A program made the translations under genes and the position numbers. From Haliclona indistincta (taxonomy: Eukaryota > Porifera > Demospongiae > Haplosclerida > Chalinidae), in NCBI GenBank assembly GCA_964017065.1, contig OZ024783.1, positions 8,162,391 through 8,226,390 on the forward strand: 64,000 bases of DNA. The letters run 5' to 3'. Position 1 is the first letter of the stretch. Each line of letters begins with the position of its first letter. The notes beneath the pieces were generated by a model. It did not search any database and was not told the origin of the DNA. It was given only the letters and a program-made list of their open reading frames with translations. This document shows, piece after piece, positions 10,801 through 21,542 of this stretch.

Positions 10801-13800
10801 CATCACAGAACAAGGTTGTGACCCAGCAGTTGAGGACAATAAGGGTAACATGCCAATCCATATTGCTTGTCTTTGTGGACACTTGAATGTTGTTAAGTAC
10901 CTTATCATCGAACAACGATGTGATCCAAACGTTAAGGGAGCAAGTGGCAGAACACTATTTCATTATGCTTGTGCCGAAGGTCACATGGATATAATTAGAT
11001 ATCTCATCACAGAACAAGGTTGTGCCCCAGCAATAAAAGACAATAATGGTGACATACCAATCCACATTGCTTGTCTTGGTGGACACTTGAATGTGGTTAA
11101 GTACCTTATCACTGAACAACGATGTGATCCAAACGTTAAGGGACAAATTGGTTGGACAACACTGCATGATGCTTGTACCAAAGGTCACATGGATATAATT
11201 CGATATCTCATCACAGAACAAGGTTGTGACCCAGCAGTTGAGGACAATAAGGGTAACATGCCAATCCATATTGCTTGTCTTTGTGGACACTTGAATGTTG
11301 TTAAGTACCTTATCATCGAACAACGATGTGATCCAAACGTTAAGGGAGCAAATGGTGGAATACTACTTCATAAGGCTTGTGACAATGGTCACATGGATAT
11401 AATTCGATATCTTATCACAGAACAAGGTTGTGCTCCAGCAATAATAGACAATAATGGTAACATGCCAATCCACATTGCTTGTCTTGGTGGACACTTGAAT
11501 GTTGTTAAGTACCTTATCACTGAACAACGATGTGATCCAAACTTTAAGGGAGCAAATGGTGGAATACTACTTCATAAGGCTTGTGACAAAGGTCACATGG
11601 ATATAATTCGATATCTTATCACAGAACAAGGTTGTGACCCAGTAATAAAAGACAATAATGGTAACATGCCAATCCATATTGCTTGTTGTTGTGGACACTT
11701 GAATGTGGTTAAATACCTCATCGCTGAACGACGATGTGATCCAAACATTAAAGGTGCAAGAGGCAGAACGGCTTTGCATTATGTTTGTGGCACTGGTCGT
11801 ATTGACATAATTCAGTACTTAATCTCAGAACAAGGTTCCAATCCAGCTATTACTGATGATATGTTTAAAACACCATTGCATATGGCATGTAATTATGGCC
11901 GTGTTGATGCTGTACAGTTGCTTTTACAGGATAGAAGAGTAGATGCGTTGAGTATGGACAAATTTGGTAAGAGTCCAGCAGATCATGTTTATTTCAGTAA
12001 TAACAGCTATCAGTTATTGAAACTTTTTGAACCTCTTCTAAAGTCACGCGAGGATTTTCCCATTCATTTATTTACAAAAGTTGTTCTTACTGGAAACAGT
12101 GGAGCAGGAAAAAGTTCTCTAGCCAAAGTGATTGCTGAGCAAGACACAGTGAACTTCTCTCATGAAAGTGATACAGATTTCACAAGAAACAGCATTCATT
12201 GTCATCATAATAGAATTGAGTCTGAAGTGGAGACTCTCACTGCTGGTATAGATTCCTATATTGTTAAGAGTGAGACTATTGGTAACTTTGTATTGTATGA
12301 CTTGGCAGGTCACTCAGAGTACTACTTTAGTCAAAGTGTTATTATGGAGACTGTGATACAGAAGACACCAGCCATCTTTATTGATCTAGTTGACCTCAGC
12401 AAAAGTGAAGAAGAGATAACACAAGCTATTCATCACTGGCTGATCTTCATTGAAAGTACAACGTCTAAAACTCAGGAAAAATCGTGTGTCATGATTGTTG
12501 GTAGTCATACTGATCTTCTTACTGAACAACAGGTGATAACAAAGACCACATTAGTGAAAGACCTTGTTGACAGGCGAGTAAAAAAGCAAAGATATGAAGG
12601 GATTGTTGGAATGGACTGCCGTGTGGTCACTGATAAAATTACAAATGAGTTTTTTCCTTACCTTTTAAATTGTCATACTACCATATCTGCTTATTCTCAA
12701 CCTGTGAGTGTCTACTGCCATGAGTTGTATGCATTTCTTCTAACAAAACTAGAGAAGACAGCTTGTCAGCTACATGAGCTTGTCTCCTTTCTTACTGCTG
12801 AAGAGGATTCACTTGTACCTTCAAATGTACCTATCCTCAGTGAATTGCTAGAAGACCTGAGTGGTAAAGGTGTTATTATCTACCTAAGGAATGAGGAGTG
12901 CCTAGAGAAGAGCTGGGTGGTTGTGAAGAGAGAAATCATATTAAAGGATGTTAATGGAGAGTTGTTTAAGCCAAAGTACTTTAAAGGATTTCATCCAATT
13001 GCCAGCAGTACTGGTATAATCCGTATGTCATCCCTTGCAGAGCTCTTTCCTCAGTATGATCCAGAAATGTTAGTAGAGCTCATGGTCAGACTAGAGTTCT
13101 GCCATTCTGTAAATTTGTCTAAAATCAAAACTAACCTCCGACCAATAGAAAGCATTTCTGCTTTCATCGAGAGCATGAAGGATGTTTTACTCTTTTTTCC
13201 GTCGCTACTACATGCTAAGCGACCACAAACTCTTGTTACTGAAACAAAGCTAGATAGGTTTGGATGGTGCCTTGGTTGCAAGGACTATGAGTATCAATTT
13301 CTCACTAGTCGATTTCTTCACATTCTTCTTCTTCGTCTAGCCTATACCTTCCCTCTGCCTAGTGAGAAGTACACTAAGACTCATAATCTTCACGAGATTG
13401 AACAAAATTGTTCAGTGTGGCTAAACGGTATCTCATGGAACAATGAGGAAGGTATCACAACAGTAGTGGAGGTTATTCAGCAAAAGCGTTGGGTGGTAGT
13501 GACTATGTATTACAACAGGGACATTACCAGACTAGTGGAGTACAGCAAGCATCGCAGTGCTGTGGTCAGACTGGTTCTAGAGCTTCAGAAGGAACTGGCT
13601 CCAGACCTAGAAACGTTTGAGTGTCTCATCTCACCCTCGTTACTTCGAAAATGGCCGTTAGATTATCTTCCCGAGTCAGACCTGTTTCCTATCAAGAATG
13701 TAGCCAACTGTGTTCTTTGTAATAAACCAATTGTACTCAGTTGTGATGGCAGTCATGAGCTACTAACACAAGATGTTGTTCCCTTTGAGCCATATAGTAT

Positions 13801-14616
13801 TCTAACTCCTTCATCTGTGTGTGAGCTGATAGACAGCAGAATGAGTGACCAGCCGGTCTCCTCTGCCCTCCTCAATGAGGTGAGAAAGTTATGTCGGCAG
13901 CCTCAACTGGAGTCACTGAGCTACTTGAATTTGAGAGAATGTCTTGATAAAATGAGTATATTCACTGGAAGAGATCCTTGGGTGAGTAAATGTGCCTTCA
14001 CTTGTTTAATATCACTGATCTTATTGGTACAGGTACTAGTTGAGGTAACATCAGATGATATCAGACAATCTGTATTAGTTGAGAGTGTATTAGGTGAATG
14101 TTTGCTTGTATCACTCATAGTATAAGCCTTTTACAAGCACATGTATTATCCACAGATACTCATTCAGTAAAGATTTCTAGTGATGAATCTGCTGTTGCAA
14201 ACCCTTTTTCAGAGCCCACTGTTGACCTTTCCGAGATACCTGATAAACTTGGTGAGAATGTGAAATGATCTCTGTTTGAGGAAATAATTTTGTATCTTTG
14301 CAGACATCACACATCTTGCTGACCTGATTGTATCATTAAAAGACACAGAGCATATTTGGAACAGACTGGGCCTACAGCTTGGACTAGAATACTTTGCACT
14401 AAAAGCAATTGAAAAAAATCACAGAGGAGTTGTACAGGAGTGTATGATAGACATGCTTGCTGCATGGCTGAATGGACAGGGTAAAGACTGTACCAAGCAG
14501 ACCCTTGTATCAGCCCTGTTGAAGATAGACTGCAAAATAGTGAGTTCATGATTGTAGATATTTTTATACCAAATATTGTTTCATTGTTTGATTAGGTTGG
14601 AAACAATCAAGAGTAA
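7883..14616 (+). CDS. Ankyrin-repeat / Roc-COR GTPase / Death-domain protein
   Basis: Proposed exons are 7883-13985, 14156-14251, 14304-14539 and 14596-14616. Intron phases agree and give 2151 residues. Residues from about 70 to 1370 are ankyrin repeats, mostly in a 68-residue double unit. A Roc GTPase domain follows, with P-loop GNSGAGKS at about 1404-1411, DLAGH near 1473 and SHTD near 1541-1544; a COR-like region lies to about 1900. Exon 3 encodes a Death-like domain with the W-x2-LG-x2-LGL pattern. Ankyrin-Roc-COR-Death is the order in DAPK1, but no kinase is present. By family knowledge this suggests a cytosolic signalling scaffold in death or stress pathways; its role here is inference. 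The Met at 7922 has a stronger context (ACCATGG) than the one at 7883 and may be the true start. Extra 5' exons cannot be excluded. Confidence 0.85.
8585..11760 (+). repeat. 204-bp coding tandem array (ankyrin double repeats)
   Basis: The word ACGATGT recurs at 8671, 8875, 9079 and so on to 11731. This gives 16 units in an exact 204-bp register, with no length change across 3.06 kb. Each unit encodes two 34-residue ankyrin repeats: one type carries NMPIHIAC with HLNVVKYLITEQ, the other TTLHDAC with HMDIIRYLITEQ. Units differ mainly at short loop positions, which suggests recent amplification or gene conversion under selection for the reading frame. Confidence 0.9.
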
Positions 14617-14951
14617 GACCAACATGTATCTCTGACATCACAACACTATATAGGTGCCCATAACGAGCTCCTATAGCCTCCCTCCTGGATGCTAATAACA
14701 TCGGTTAAAAGACAGGTTGGATTATTCTTCTCACCATCATCAGAGCTTCCTAGGTACAGAATACTTAACTTGAATTGCAACGTTCTATCAACCTTCAACT
14801 TATTCTACTTTTGACTATTTTGAGTATCAGCTTTTAGAGATATTCTCTATATCCTCCACACTAGTCTCCCTCTATCTTTCTTTGATCTCAACTAAGATCA
14901 CCTGCTTTAATTCTTAATTTTATTATTAGATGCATATTATCATCATCACTA
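14617..14951 (+). repeat. Left part of host tandem repeat copy 1 (split by transposon)
   Basis: This directly follows the stop codon of the ankyrin gene. Words such as 'gtatctctgacatcacaaca' and 'ttattagatgcatattatca' recur at 27395-27720 and 28647-28988. This copy is interrupted at the TA at 14950-14951 by the large transposon and resumes at 26918. No coding signal was seen. Confidence 0.75.
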
Positions 14952-15112
14952 CACTGCAAAAAATGGTCTGTGTTTTTCACACAGGCTGTGTGTAAAATCC
15001 ACACACTTGCCTTTCACACATAGAGTGTAGTAACCATCGTGTGGATTTCACGTTCGCCGTAGCCGTGTGGATCAGTGTTTTCTGTTGCACACGAGACTTG
15101 TTGTCGTTGCTA
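14952..15112 (+). repeat. Left terminal and subterminal repeats of the transposon
   Basis: After the 31-bp TIR there is a cluster of short motifs containing GTGTG or CACAC separated by 10-20 bp, for example 'tgtgtgtaaaatccacacac' and 'gtgtggatttcacg'. The right end (26783-26915) has the same kind of motif cluster. In CACTA elements such subterminal repeats bind element-encoded proteins; that role here is inference. Confidence 0.7.
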
Positions 15113-15806
15113 GGCAACTATAGGCGGAGTTAAAGGGCGGAGTTTAAAATGTCTGTCGCGCACGCATGTTGATCGACAGTGCTTCTCCAGGTGTTCTCTC
15201 TATTTTCTGGCTCGTTCTCTAGAGAATATATTGTTAAACAGTATGAAGACTATAAATGGAGGTACAATTTCAATTTGTAACTATTATAGTCCGCCACGAA
15301 TGAGTATAAGGCTGGTAGTAGATTTTTTGTTAGATCTAGCTCGGCGAACTGTACACTGTTATACACTGTTATTTTCATACATTCAGCTAACCTGGTTATT
15401 AGCTATAGATATTATTTTATGTATCTCTATTCAGGATTTCTGCTTCAATATACAGAGCATCACTACTATAGGTGAAACGTCTGCATTTGGCTCCTGACTT
15501 GTCAGGTTTGAACTGCTATAATTATTATCTTCATTGTTATTGCTTTTTAGGTTAGTTTTGTGAGTACTATACCTGTGCCTCTCACACTGATCGAATTATA
15601 ACAGCATTATTATGTAGTATTGATCCATCTAGCTGGTACGCTCTTAGAAATGCCAGTGGGTATTTCTTGTGTCTCAGTAACACAGCACTGTTCTGAACTG
15701 TTCTTCAGAACTGTTGTTCAGAACTGTTCTTGTGTATCATAGTTTTTGCTTCTTTCTACACTTCATCTTGATCTTGTTTTATGTAATGTTCATCTCATAT
15801 TCTCAG

Positions 15807-17676
15807 ATTCCTGTGGTGCGGATGTAAGCTGACAGTAACATTTTATGAGGACACCTGCATTCTTGAAAGTAAGTGAAAACAACAATACTTTTAAATTCAC
15901 ATTTCACATTATTTCACGTTGATTCACACTTTGTGCTTGATTCGTGTATTTGTGCTAGTTTCACGTTGTTGATTCATATAGAATCACACTTTGTGCTTGA
16001 TTCAAAAAAATAATTAGCACTGCTCTGTTGTTGCCTTGTATATAGTTTGCATACAGATTCTGTTATGATAACTGTATGTTGCCTTCATTGTTATGATAAC
16101 TGTATGTTGCCTTCATTGTTATGATAGCTGTATATTGTCTTCATGCATGTAAGTTGTGTTCTCTCTGCTACACAGCAGACACACTACCTTGTCTTCTATT
16201 GTGTTCACCATTAGTCCTTGTCTTCTGTTGTGTTCACCATTAGTCCTTGTCTTCTGTTGTGTTCACCATTAGTCCTGTCTTCTGTAGCTTACTCCTCTGT
16301 TTTTCATTCTGTTTTTGTACACATGTAGTATTGATCCACCTAGCTGGTGTCTAGCTGGTGTACTGTACACATGTAGTATTGATCCACCTAGCTGGTATAC
16401 TGTACACATGTAGTATTGATCCACCTATAGAATGATGCCTCCTTGCTGTGTGTCTGGAATGATGCCTCCTTACTGTGCATGTGTCTAGAATGATGCCTCC
16501 TTGCTATGTGACAAGAATAAGGCATTCTAATAACAGTGTGTCTATTTGTGGTTGGTAGGCACACCTTGAAGTATTGTGCAACACAGGGAAGCCCTGTTTA
16601 CTGAGCTGTTAACCACAATTGCAGGAAACTGCAATCTGTGTGTACATTATGTAGTATTGTCTCTTTTTGCTTACTAGGTGTTTTAATATCTTTTTAATTT
16701 AGAAGGCTAAAAGCCCATCTACATGCAATAATGCCTCCTACAGTTTCTGGTGGATTATAACTGTAGTTGTTTAACTTCATATGATCCACATCTGTGAACA
16801 ATGTGAGCTACAGGTAGAACACAGGTATGATACATATGACCATCATGGAGCACACATGTAGCAAATAGATAAAAATGTGAACTACAGTTGATATACTGGA
16901 GCACACGTGTAGCACATCTATGTTCAGATGACAACCATATGTGATAATCATCACATGTGAATCAAATATGACCCTTCATATTTAATTCACATGTGATCGC
17001 AATTGCATAAGTTATAAATCAGACTTTTCGTGCTGTGTTAGTTGTTCTTGCTGTGTAGTACATATACATTGAATAGCCTGAGCTGATTTCTGAACACCAG
17101 TGCCAGCAGTAAAGCTCTTTAATGTACAACACACATGATTTAGAGAGCATGAGAGGGTGATAATCTGCTAATTTACTTTGTGTTGTAACAAAGCATTTAT
17201 CGGTTGCTTGTACTTGATAGCAGTGAATATGACCCATCATACTCCCATCATACTGACCCATCATACAGCGGTATACCCATCATACCGCTAGTCTGCAGCA
17301 TGCATAGTCTCGTGATCAGTTTTTAACCCCTCTATTACTAGTAATAGACCCCACCCATTGTTTATTTTTGCTAGCCAAGGTAAGTTCAACGTCGTTGTAT
17401 GTTTCTTTTTGCAGGTACCAGGACAATCGTAGCACTGTGTGCCTTAGTGTACTTGATACCAGACACTAGATACGCACCACTTGTAGATCGGGTGCTGTAC
17501 TTTGTTCCGGTAAGTCGATGAATAGACCTTACATGCAACAAATAATAATTTTATAGGAAAACACAGAGATCAAGACCACCCTGTGGCGAGAGTTGCCGGT
17601 GCTGCAGCCCATTGTTCCCAGTATCTGTCAACCAAAGGACGTGTTCCTGATGGTTGACAAGGTGCTGGTCTGCTGA
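15807..17676 (+). CDS. Transposon accessory gene 1 (3' exons only), unrecognised
   Basis: Three consecutive plus-strand exons fit in phase: 15807-15868, 17415-17509 and 17557-17676, with GTAAGT donors and a TGA stop. They encode a continuous tail of 92 residues with no stop, including YLIPDTRYAPLVDR and PIVPSICQPKDVFLMVDK. Upstream exons were not identified, so the start is missing. I do not recognise the protein. It lies left of the transposase gene and is transcribed towards it. It could be a captured host gene or a genuine element gene. Agreement of splice phases across two introns is the main support. Confidence 0.5.
16050..16515 (+). repeat. Cluster of four short tandem repeats
   Basis: Successive micro-arrays are visible. 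A 29-bp unit with 'tgttatgataactgtatgtt' occurs about three times (16064-16140). A 29-bp unit with 'tgtcttctgttgtgttcacc' occurs three times (16190-16275). A unit with 'acatgtagtattgatccacc' occurs three times (16320-16430). A unit with 'gaatgatgcctcctt' occurs three times (16433-16503). They lie in the putative intron of accessory gene 1. Confidence 0.75.
17019..17264 (-). pseudogene. Duplicated, degenerate copy of the transposase last exon
   Basis: On the minus strand this encodes a segment containing QSKLADYHPL followed by a diverged tail. The same QSKLADYHPL lies near the C-terminus of the transposase (about 17930-17960). The word 'gataatctgctaatttactttg' here corresponds to 'gataatctgctagtttactttg' there. 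It is either a partial tandem duplication of the 3' end of the transposase gene or an alternative last exon. Confidence 0.6.
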
Positions 17677-17860
17677 ACTTACCAGAACTATTGCTATAAT
17701 TATCACCTTTCATGTGATAATCTGTTTCAGTTATTGTTTGAGTGAATCTATCTATTCTGCGTAATGTGCCCTATAGTGCACCATGCAGTGAATCTATCTA
17801 TACTGCGTAACGTGCACGTGCCCTATAATGCACCATAAATTTGATAGAGAAAAGATGAAA

Positions 17861-20800
17861 TCAAAGGTCGAAATCAGACAAGACATGGTACTTTAATGGT
17901 ACAAGAAGTTCAATAGAGTTTTGTGATGAATAAAAAGAGAGTGGGTGATAATCTGCTAGTTTACTTTGTTTACACACGTAGTAAGAATTTGTATAGTTGT
18001 CTTTGACTTGATAAGCAAAAAAATGCTTATTGAAGAAAACAGTCTCAAGCAAATTTGTAACAATCAATGGCTCTGTACTTGAGTGAAGAATTATGGTAAT
18101 GATTCGTCCAAAAATTGGCATATCATTGATGAATTTTGTAAGAACAACTGCACCCTCCTTATATGTGGTGCCACACACTTTCACCCACTTTGTCCTACAA
18201 GTATAATAGAGACATTATACACAATGTGTTTTACATAATTTTATAACATACGTTTGAACACTTGTTACTCTACTGATAGCAGCATTCAATTCACTCTGAT
18301 AAGGTAAAGTTGACACTTCCACAGTCTTAACTACAAGTAAAAAGTAAAATTAATAGTAATGCTTTATTAAAATACCTGGTCCTGTTTCAATTGTGTCAAC
18401 AAGATACATGTCTGGATTTGTCAAAATGTAACACATATGCCGCTGGTGACGACAAGCCAATGTCTTGCTGATGTTTTTAAAATTTCCTATAATTTTGGCC
18501 CACTGCTTAAAGATGCGATGTTTAGCTTCAAACCTTGTACACGAAATGCGTGCGAGAGGACCACAGCTAAGTATAAAACAATTTATTGATTTATTAATGC
18601 TGTAGTGAGCTAGGTCACCTGATCATCCAGTTTGGAATATGGACCATATAATGAGCCTTGGGAGTGAGAGGACGATCATACAGCTTAACAAATGTGGAGT
18701 GATGCATGGCAATCAAGTCTCGAGCATAAGCTGCAAGACCAATGGTGGTTTGTGTTGCCATAACAATTTCAGTTATTTCAAGCAAAATCAAGTAGAGGTT
18801 CCAATGTGGATTATCATTAGGAACAAGGTCACCTATCAGAAGTGGTAGCAAACGTGCCAATGCCCATGTTTCATTTGCTATAAAATAATTTTAATAACAC
18901 TTTTGATACTATTATTGCTTACATTACAAGGAAAGGATCAAACTCGGCAAGTCTCGATAAACTTATTGTACTTATGCTTATGTCGTATGCGTACTTATGC
19001 TGTTTGCTTTTCCTTATAAGACAGTACAAGTTCCAATAATTGTATAAGCAAAACTATAACGTTTACTTAACAATTTCCAAATAAAGAAAAACTTGTAAGA
19101 AGACTATTGGAGTTTGATTTCCTTTCATTTTTCATATTGACAATTCTTCACATACACATACCTCCCATTTTGAACTTCAAATTATTTATTGGCTTTGGTG
19201 GATCAGACACATCACTACCATACGGAAAGTTAAAAATTCTATAGTTGAAATCAGCCAGGGTGAACAATCGTAAATTTGTAACAAATTCAGTTAGTAGGCA
19301 ACTGATCTCCATGTTGAGAACACCTTCTAAAACATCATGCATTACATCCACAGGAATACCTATATAATTCACAATGCAGCAACAATAACAAAATGATCAT
19401 TCTAATTATTGCTTACCATTAATAACATGGTAGTACTTCAGAGAATTTAATATAGAATTTCTTGTGACGCCATATACTTTTGACATGTAATCAGGAATCG
19501 GTCCCTCTAAATATTCACAATGACATCTGTGCATTTCAATTGTACGAGTGTCGAATTCTTCTGCAGTAAACTATATACGTAATATAAGAAAAAAATTAGT
19601 ACACAATGAACATACCGTTTTTCACCAATATTTTTCACATTAATGCTCCTGGCGTAATTTCATTTAACTATTTATTCTGTACCTTTGTTTGCACATTTTC
19701 CTTGGTAGCCATGCACACCCTGCAGCGTCGAAAAGCTGATGATAGAGATTTGAATCCACCCATAAGATGAGCTGCAGGGTTGTCAGCAGAAACAAGTGCA
19801 AGCGTTCCTCTCAAACGTGTCAAGATTCCTTGAATGTTGAATTTTACTCCATTAATCTATAAACAATAATAAGTATAATTATTAATGTATAATTATACTT
19901 TTGAATGTTCTTACAGACTCCAGTTGCTTTACAGCATCTACGAATGGCTCTAGGATTGTATCAATACCATATTTTTCAATGTACGATGACTTCACAACAG
20001 ATACAAGTTGAATTGCTTTAGTTTGCGAACGTAAATGAGGACGGATGTTTCCAAGTGTATAATAAAACAAACCTGAAGTATAGGTATAGTAGATTATATA
20101 CATATACATGAGTAATAATTACCAAGTTTGTGTATTGTGGCACTCGATCCAAGAGGATTAACTACTTCAGCATCATCGTAGTACAGAAATATCTGTAAAG
20201 CACTAGGATCTGTGCTAAAAAGAGGATGATTCTTGTACAGTGTACCATCACAATAGTCTGCCAAGACATTTGTCCGACTCTGATGTGAATTAAAAATCTT
20301 GAGAAAGTGTAAAAACAAGTTTATTACCAGCTTATAATTATTCATACCTGTTCAACTATTGAATCACACTGAAATAACCTTCTACTTAAGGCTTTCTAAT
20401 AATGGCACATCATAGCAATAGTCATGGGTCAACTGGGTACCATGAGAAGTTCCTCTATATTCACTACCAAGTATTCTCTCCTGAGGATCCTACAGGTACA
20501 GAAAACAGTAATTAACCCCAAAAGGCATTCTCTCATCAAAGTACAATCCAGCACTTACAAGTAAGTCGAAATTTTCTTTGAAATACTTGTGCTGAAGATG
20601 TTCTGTTTCCATGTCCTGAAATGGTCCACATTGGCTAAGAATGCTTTGCTCTACAACAGAGACAGTATGATCGTCAACATCAGATTGCCTAAGAATTTGA
20701 ACGGTAGTGTCGCTCGCTGCTTGCAATCGAGTATCAAACAACTCAGTCACATGAGTTAAAATACAACTTAAAGCACTTTGTGTCAGCTTTAGTCCTTCCC

Positions 20801-21286
20801 TAGCTTTGAGAATGAACATGGCTGAATGCCTGGATAAATCAACTGGAGTATCCAATTCCATTCCTTCATCTACATGTAGATCATCAATGTGCTGTATAAT
20901 AAAAATTAAATAATTATAATAATATATTTTGTTGTTTTACAACTTACTTGATCTGATCTGTTTTGGGATGGCATGACACTTGCTTCTAGTTCATTACCGA
21001 TTTCATCAAGGCTGGGTACCCGCGGATTGGCTACTGATGATAATATATTTATTATTATAATAATTATAGATTGAGAAAGAGTATTACAGGTTTACTTACT
21101 TCTATGATTTCTATAAAGGTGTGATTTCCATGAAGACATCTTCTTGAAGATTGCTTGACAGCCATTAACACCACATTTCACGCGGAAACTTGGTTCAAAA
21201 GCATGTTCAGAGCCGATATGACGATACACACCACCAAAAGAAGGTGCAGCAAACACACCACAAACAGAGCAGATAAACCTTGACAT
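17861..21286 (-). CDS. Zinc-finger transposase of the 12-kb element (one frameshift)
   Basis: Thirteen exons fit with consistent phases: 21286-21100, 21033-20948, 20891-20559, 20489-20348, 20279-20123, 20072-19915, 19856-19683, 19570-19417, 19359-19162, 18877-18619, 18566-18376, 18330-18252 and 18194-17861, giving about 816 residues. The first exon holds two C2H2 fingers (CSVCG with HIGSEH; CGVNGC with HLYRNH). Later exons carry DYCDGTLYKNHPLFSTDPSA, LGNIRPHLRS, DVMHDVLEGV, the region LLPLLIGDLVP, and RFEAKH. I recognise this architecture from unnamed transposon-derived proteins of cnidarians, sponges and fish. The D-x-MHD-x-LEG motif and the CACTG termini suggest a CMC-type transposase. Exon 20348-20489 is 142 nt and needs one base removed near 20396 to stay open, so the copy may be inactive or carry a sequence error. 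The ATG at 21286 precedes the first finger. Confidence 0.8.
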
Positions 21287-21542
21287 CACTGTTGCACAGC
21301 TGGGGCTGGGACTGGGTAATATTAGGCTCTCAACTGCAACTGAGCAGGTACCGTGGGTTCTGGCGGTATTCACGTACAGCTAGCTAGCTAGCTTGTGCGC
21401 TATAATTAGAATGCTTAGGTCGCGCATGCCCAGTTTCTGAGTTTCTGCAGCTGCTTCAGTTACTCGTGATTCAGTTACTCGCTCTCTCAAGGCAAGGCCA
21501 AAAGAAACCGATCGTTCTTTATCCTATTCAATCACTGCAATT
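21287..21542. promoter_or_regulatory. Divergent promoter region between transposase and SAM gene
   Basis: Only 256 bp separate the transposase ATG (minus) from the SAM-gene ATG (plus), so both promoters must lie here or overlap. No TATA box was seen. A direct repeat 'cagttactcgtgattcagtt' with 'actcgctctctcaagg' lies at about 21458-21495, and GCTAGCTAGCTAGC at 21378-21391. Shared control of both genes is inference from the layout. Confidence 0.55.

Noticed and set aside
8732..11779. Long antisense open frames across the ankyrin array
   Set aside because: They are shadows of the 204-bp coding repeat, repeated in the same register and without independent coding features.
14307..14549. Minus-strand open frame of 80 residues
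   Set aside because: It is antisense to the Death-domain exon, which has a clear domain pattern and splice sites on the plus strand.
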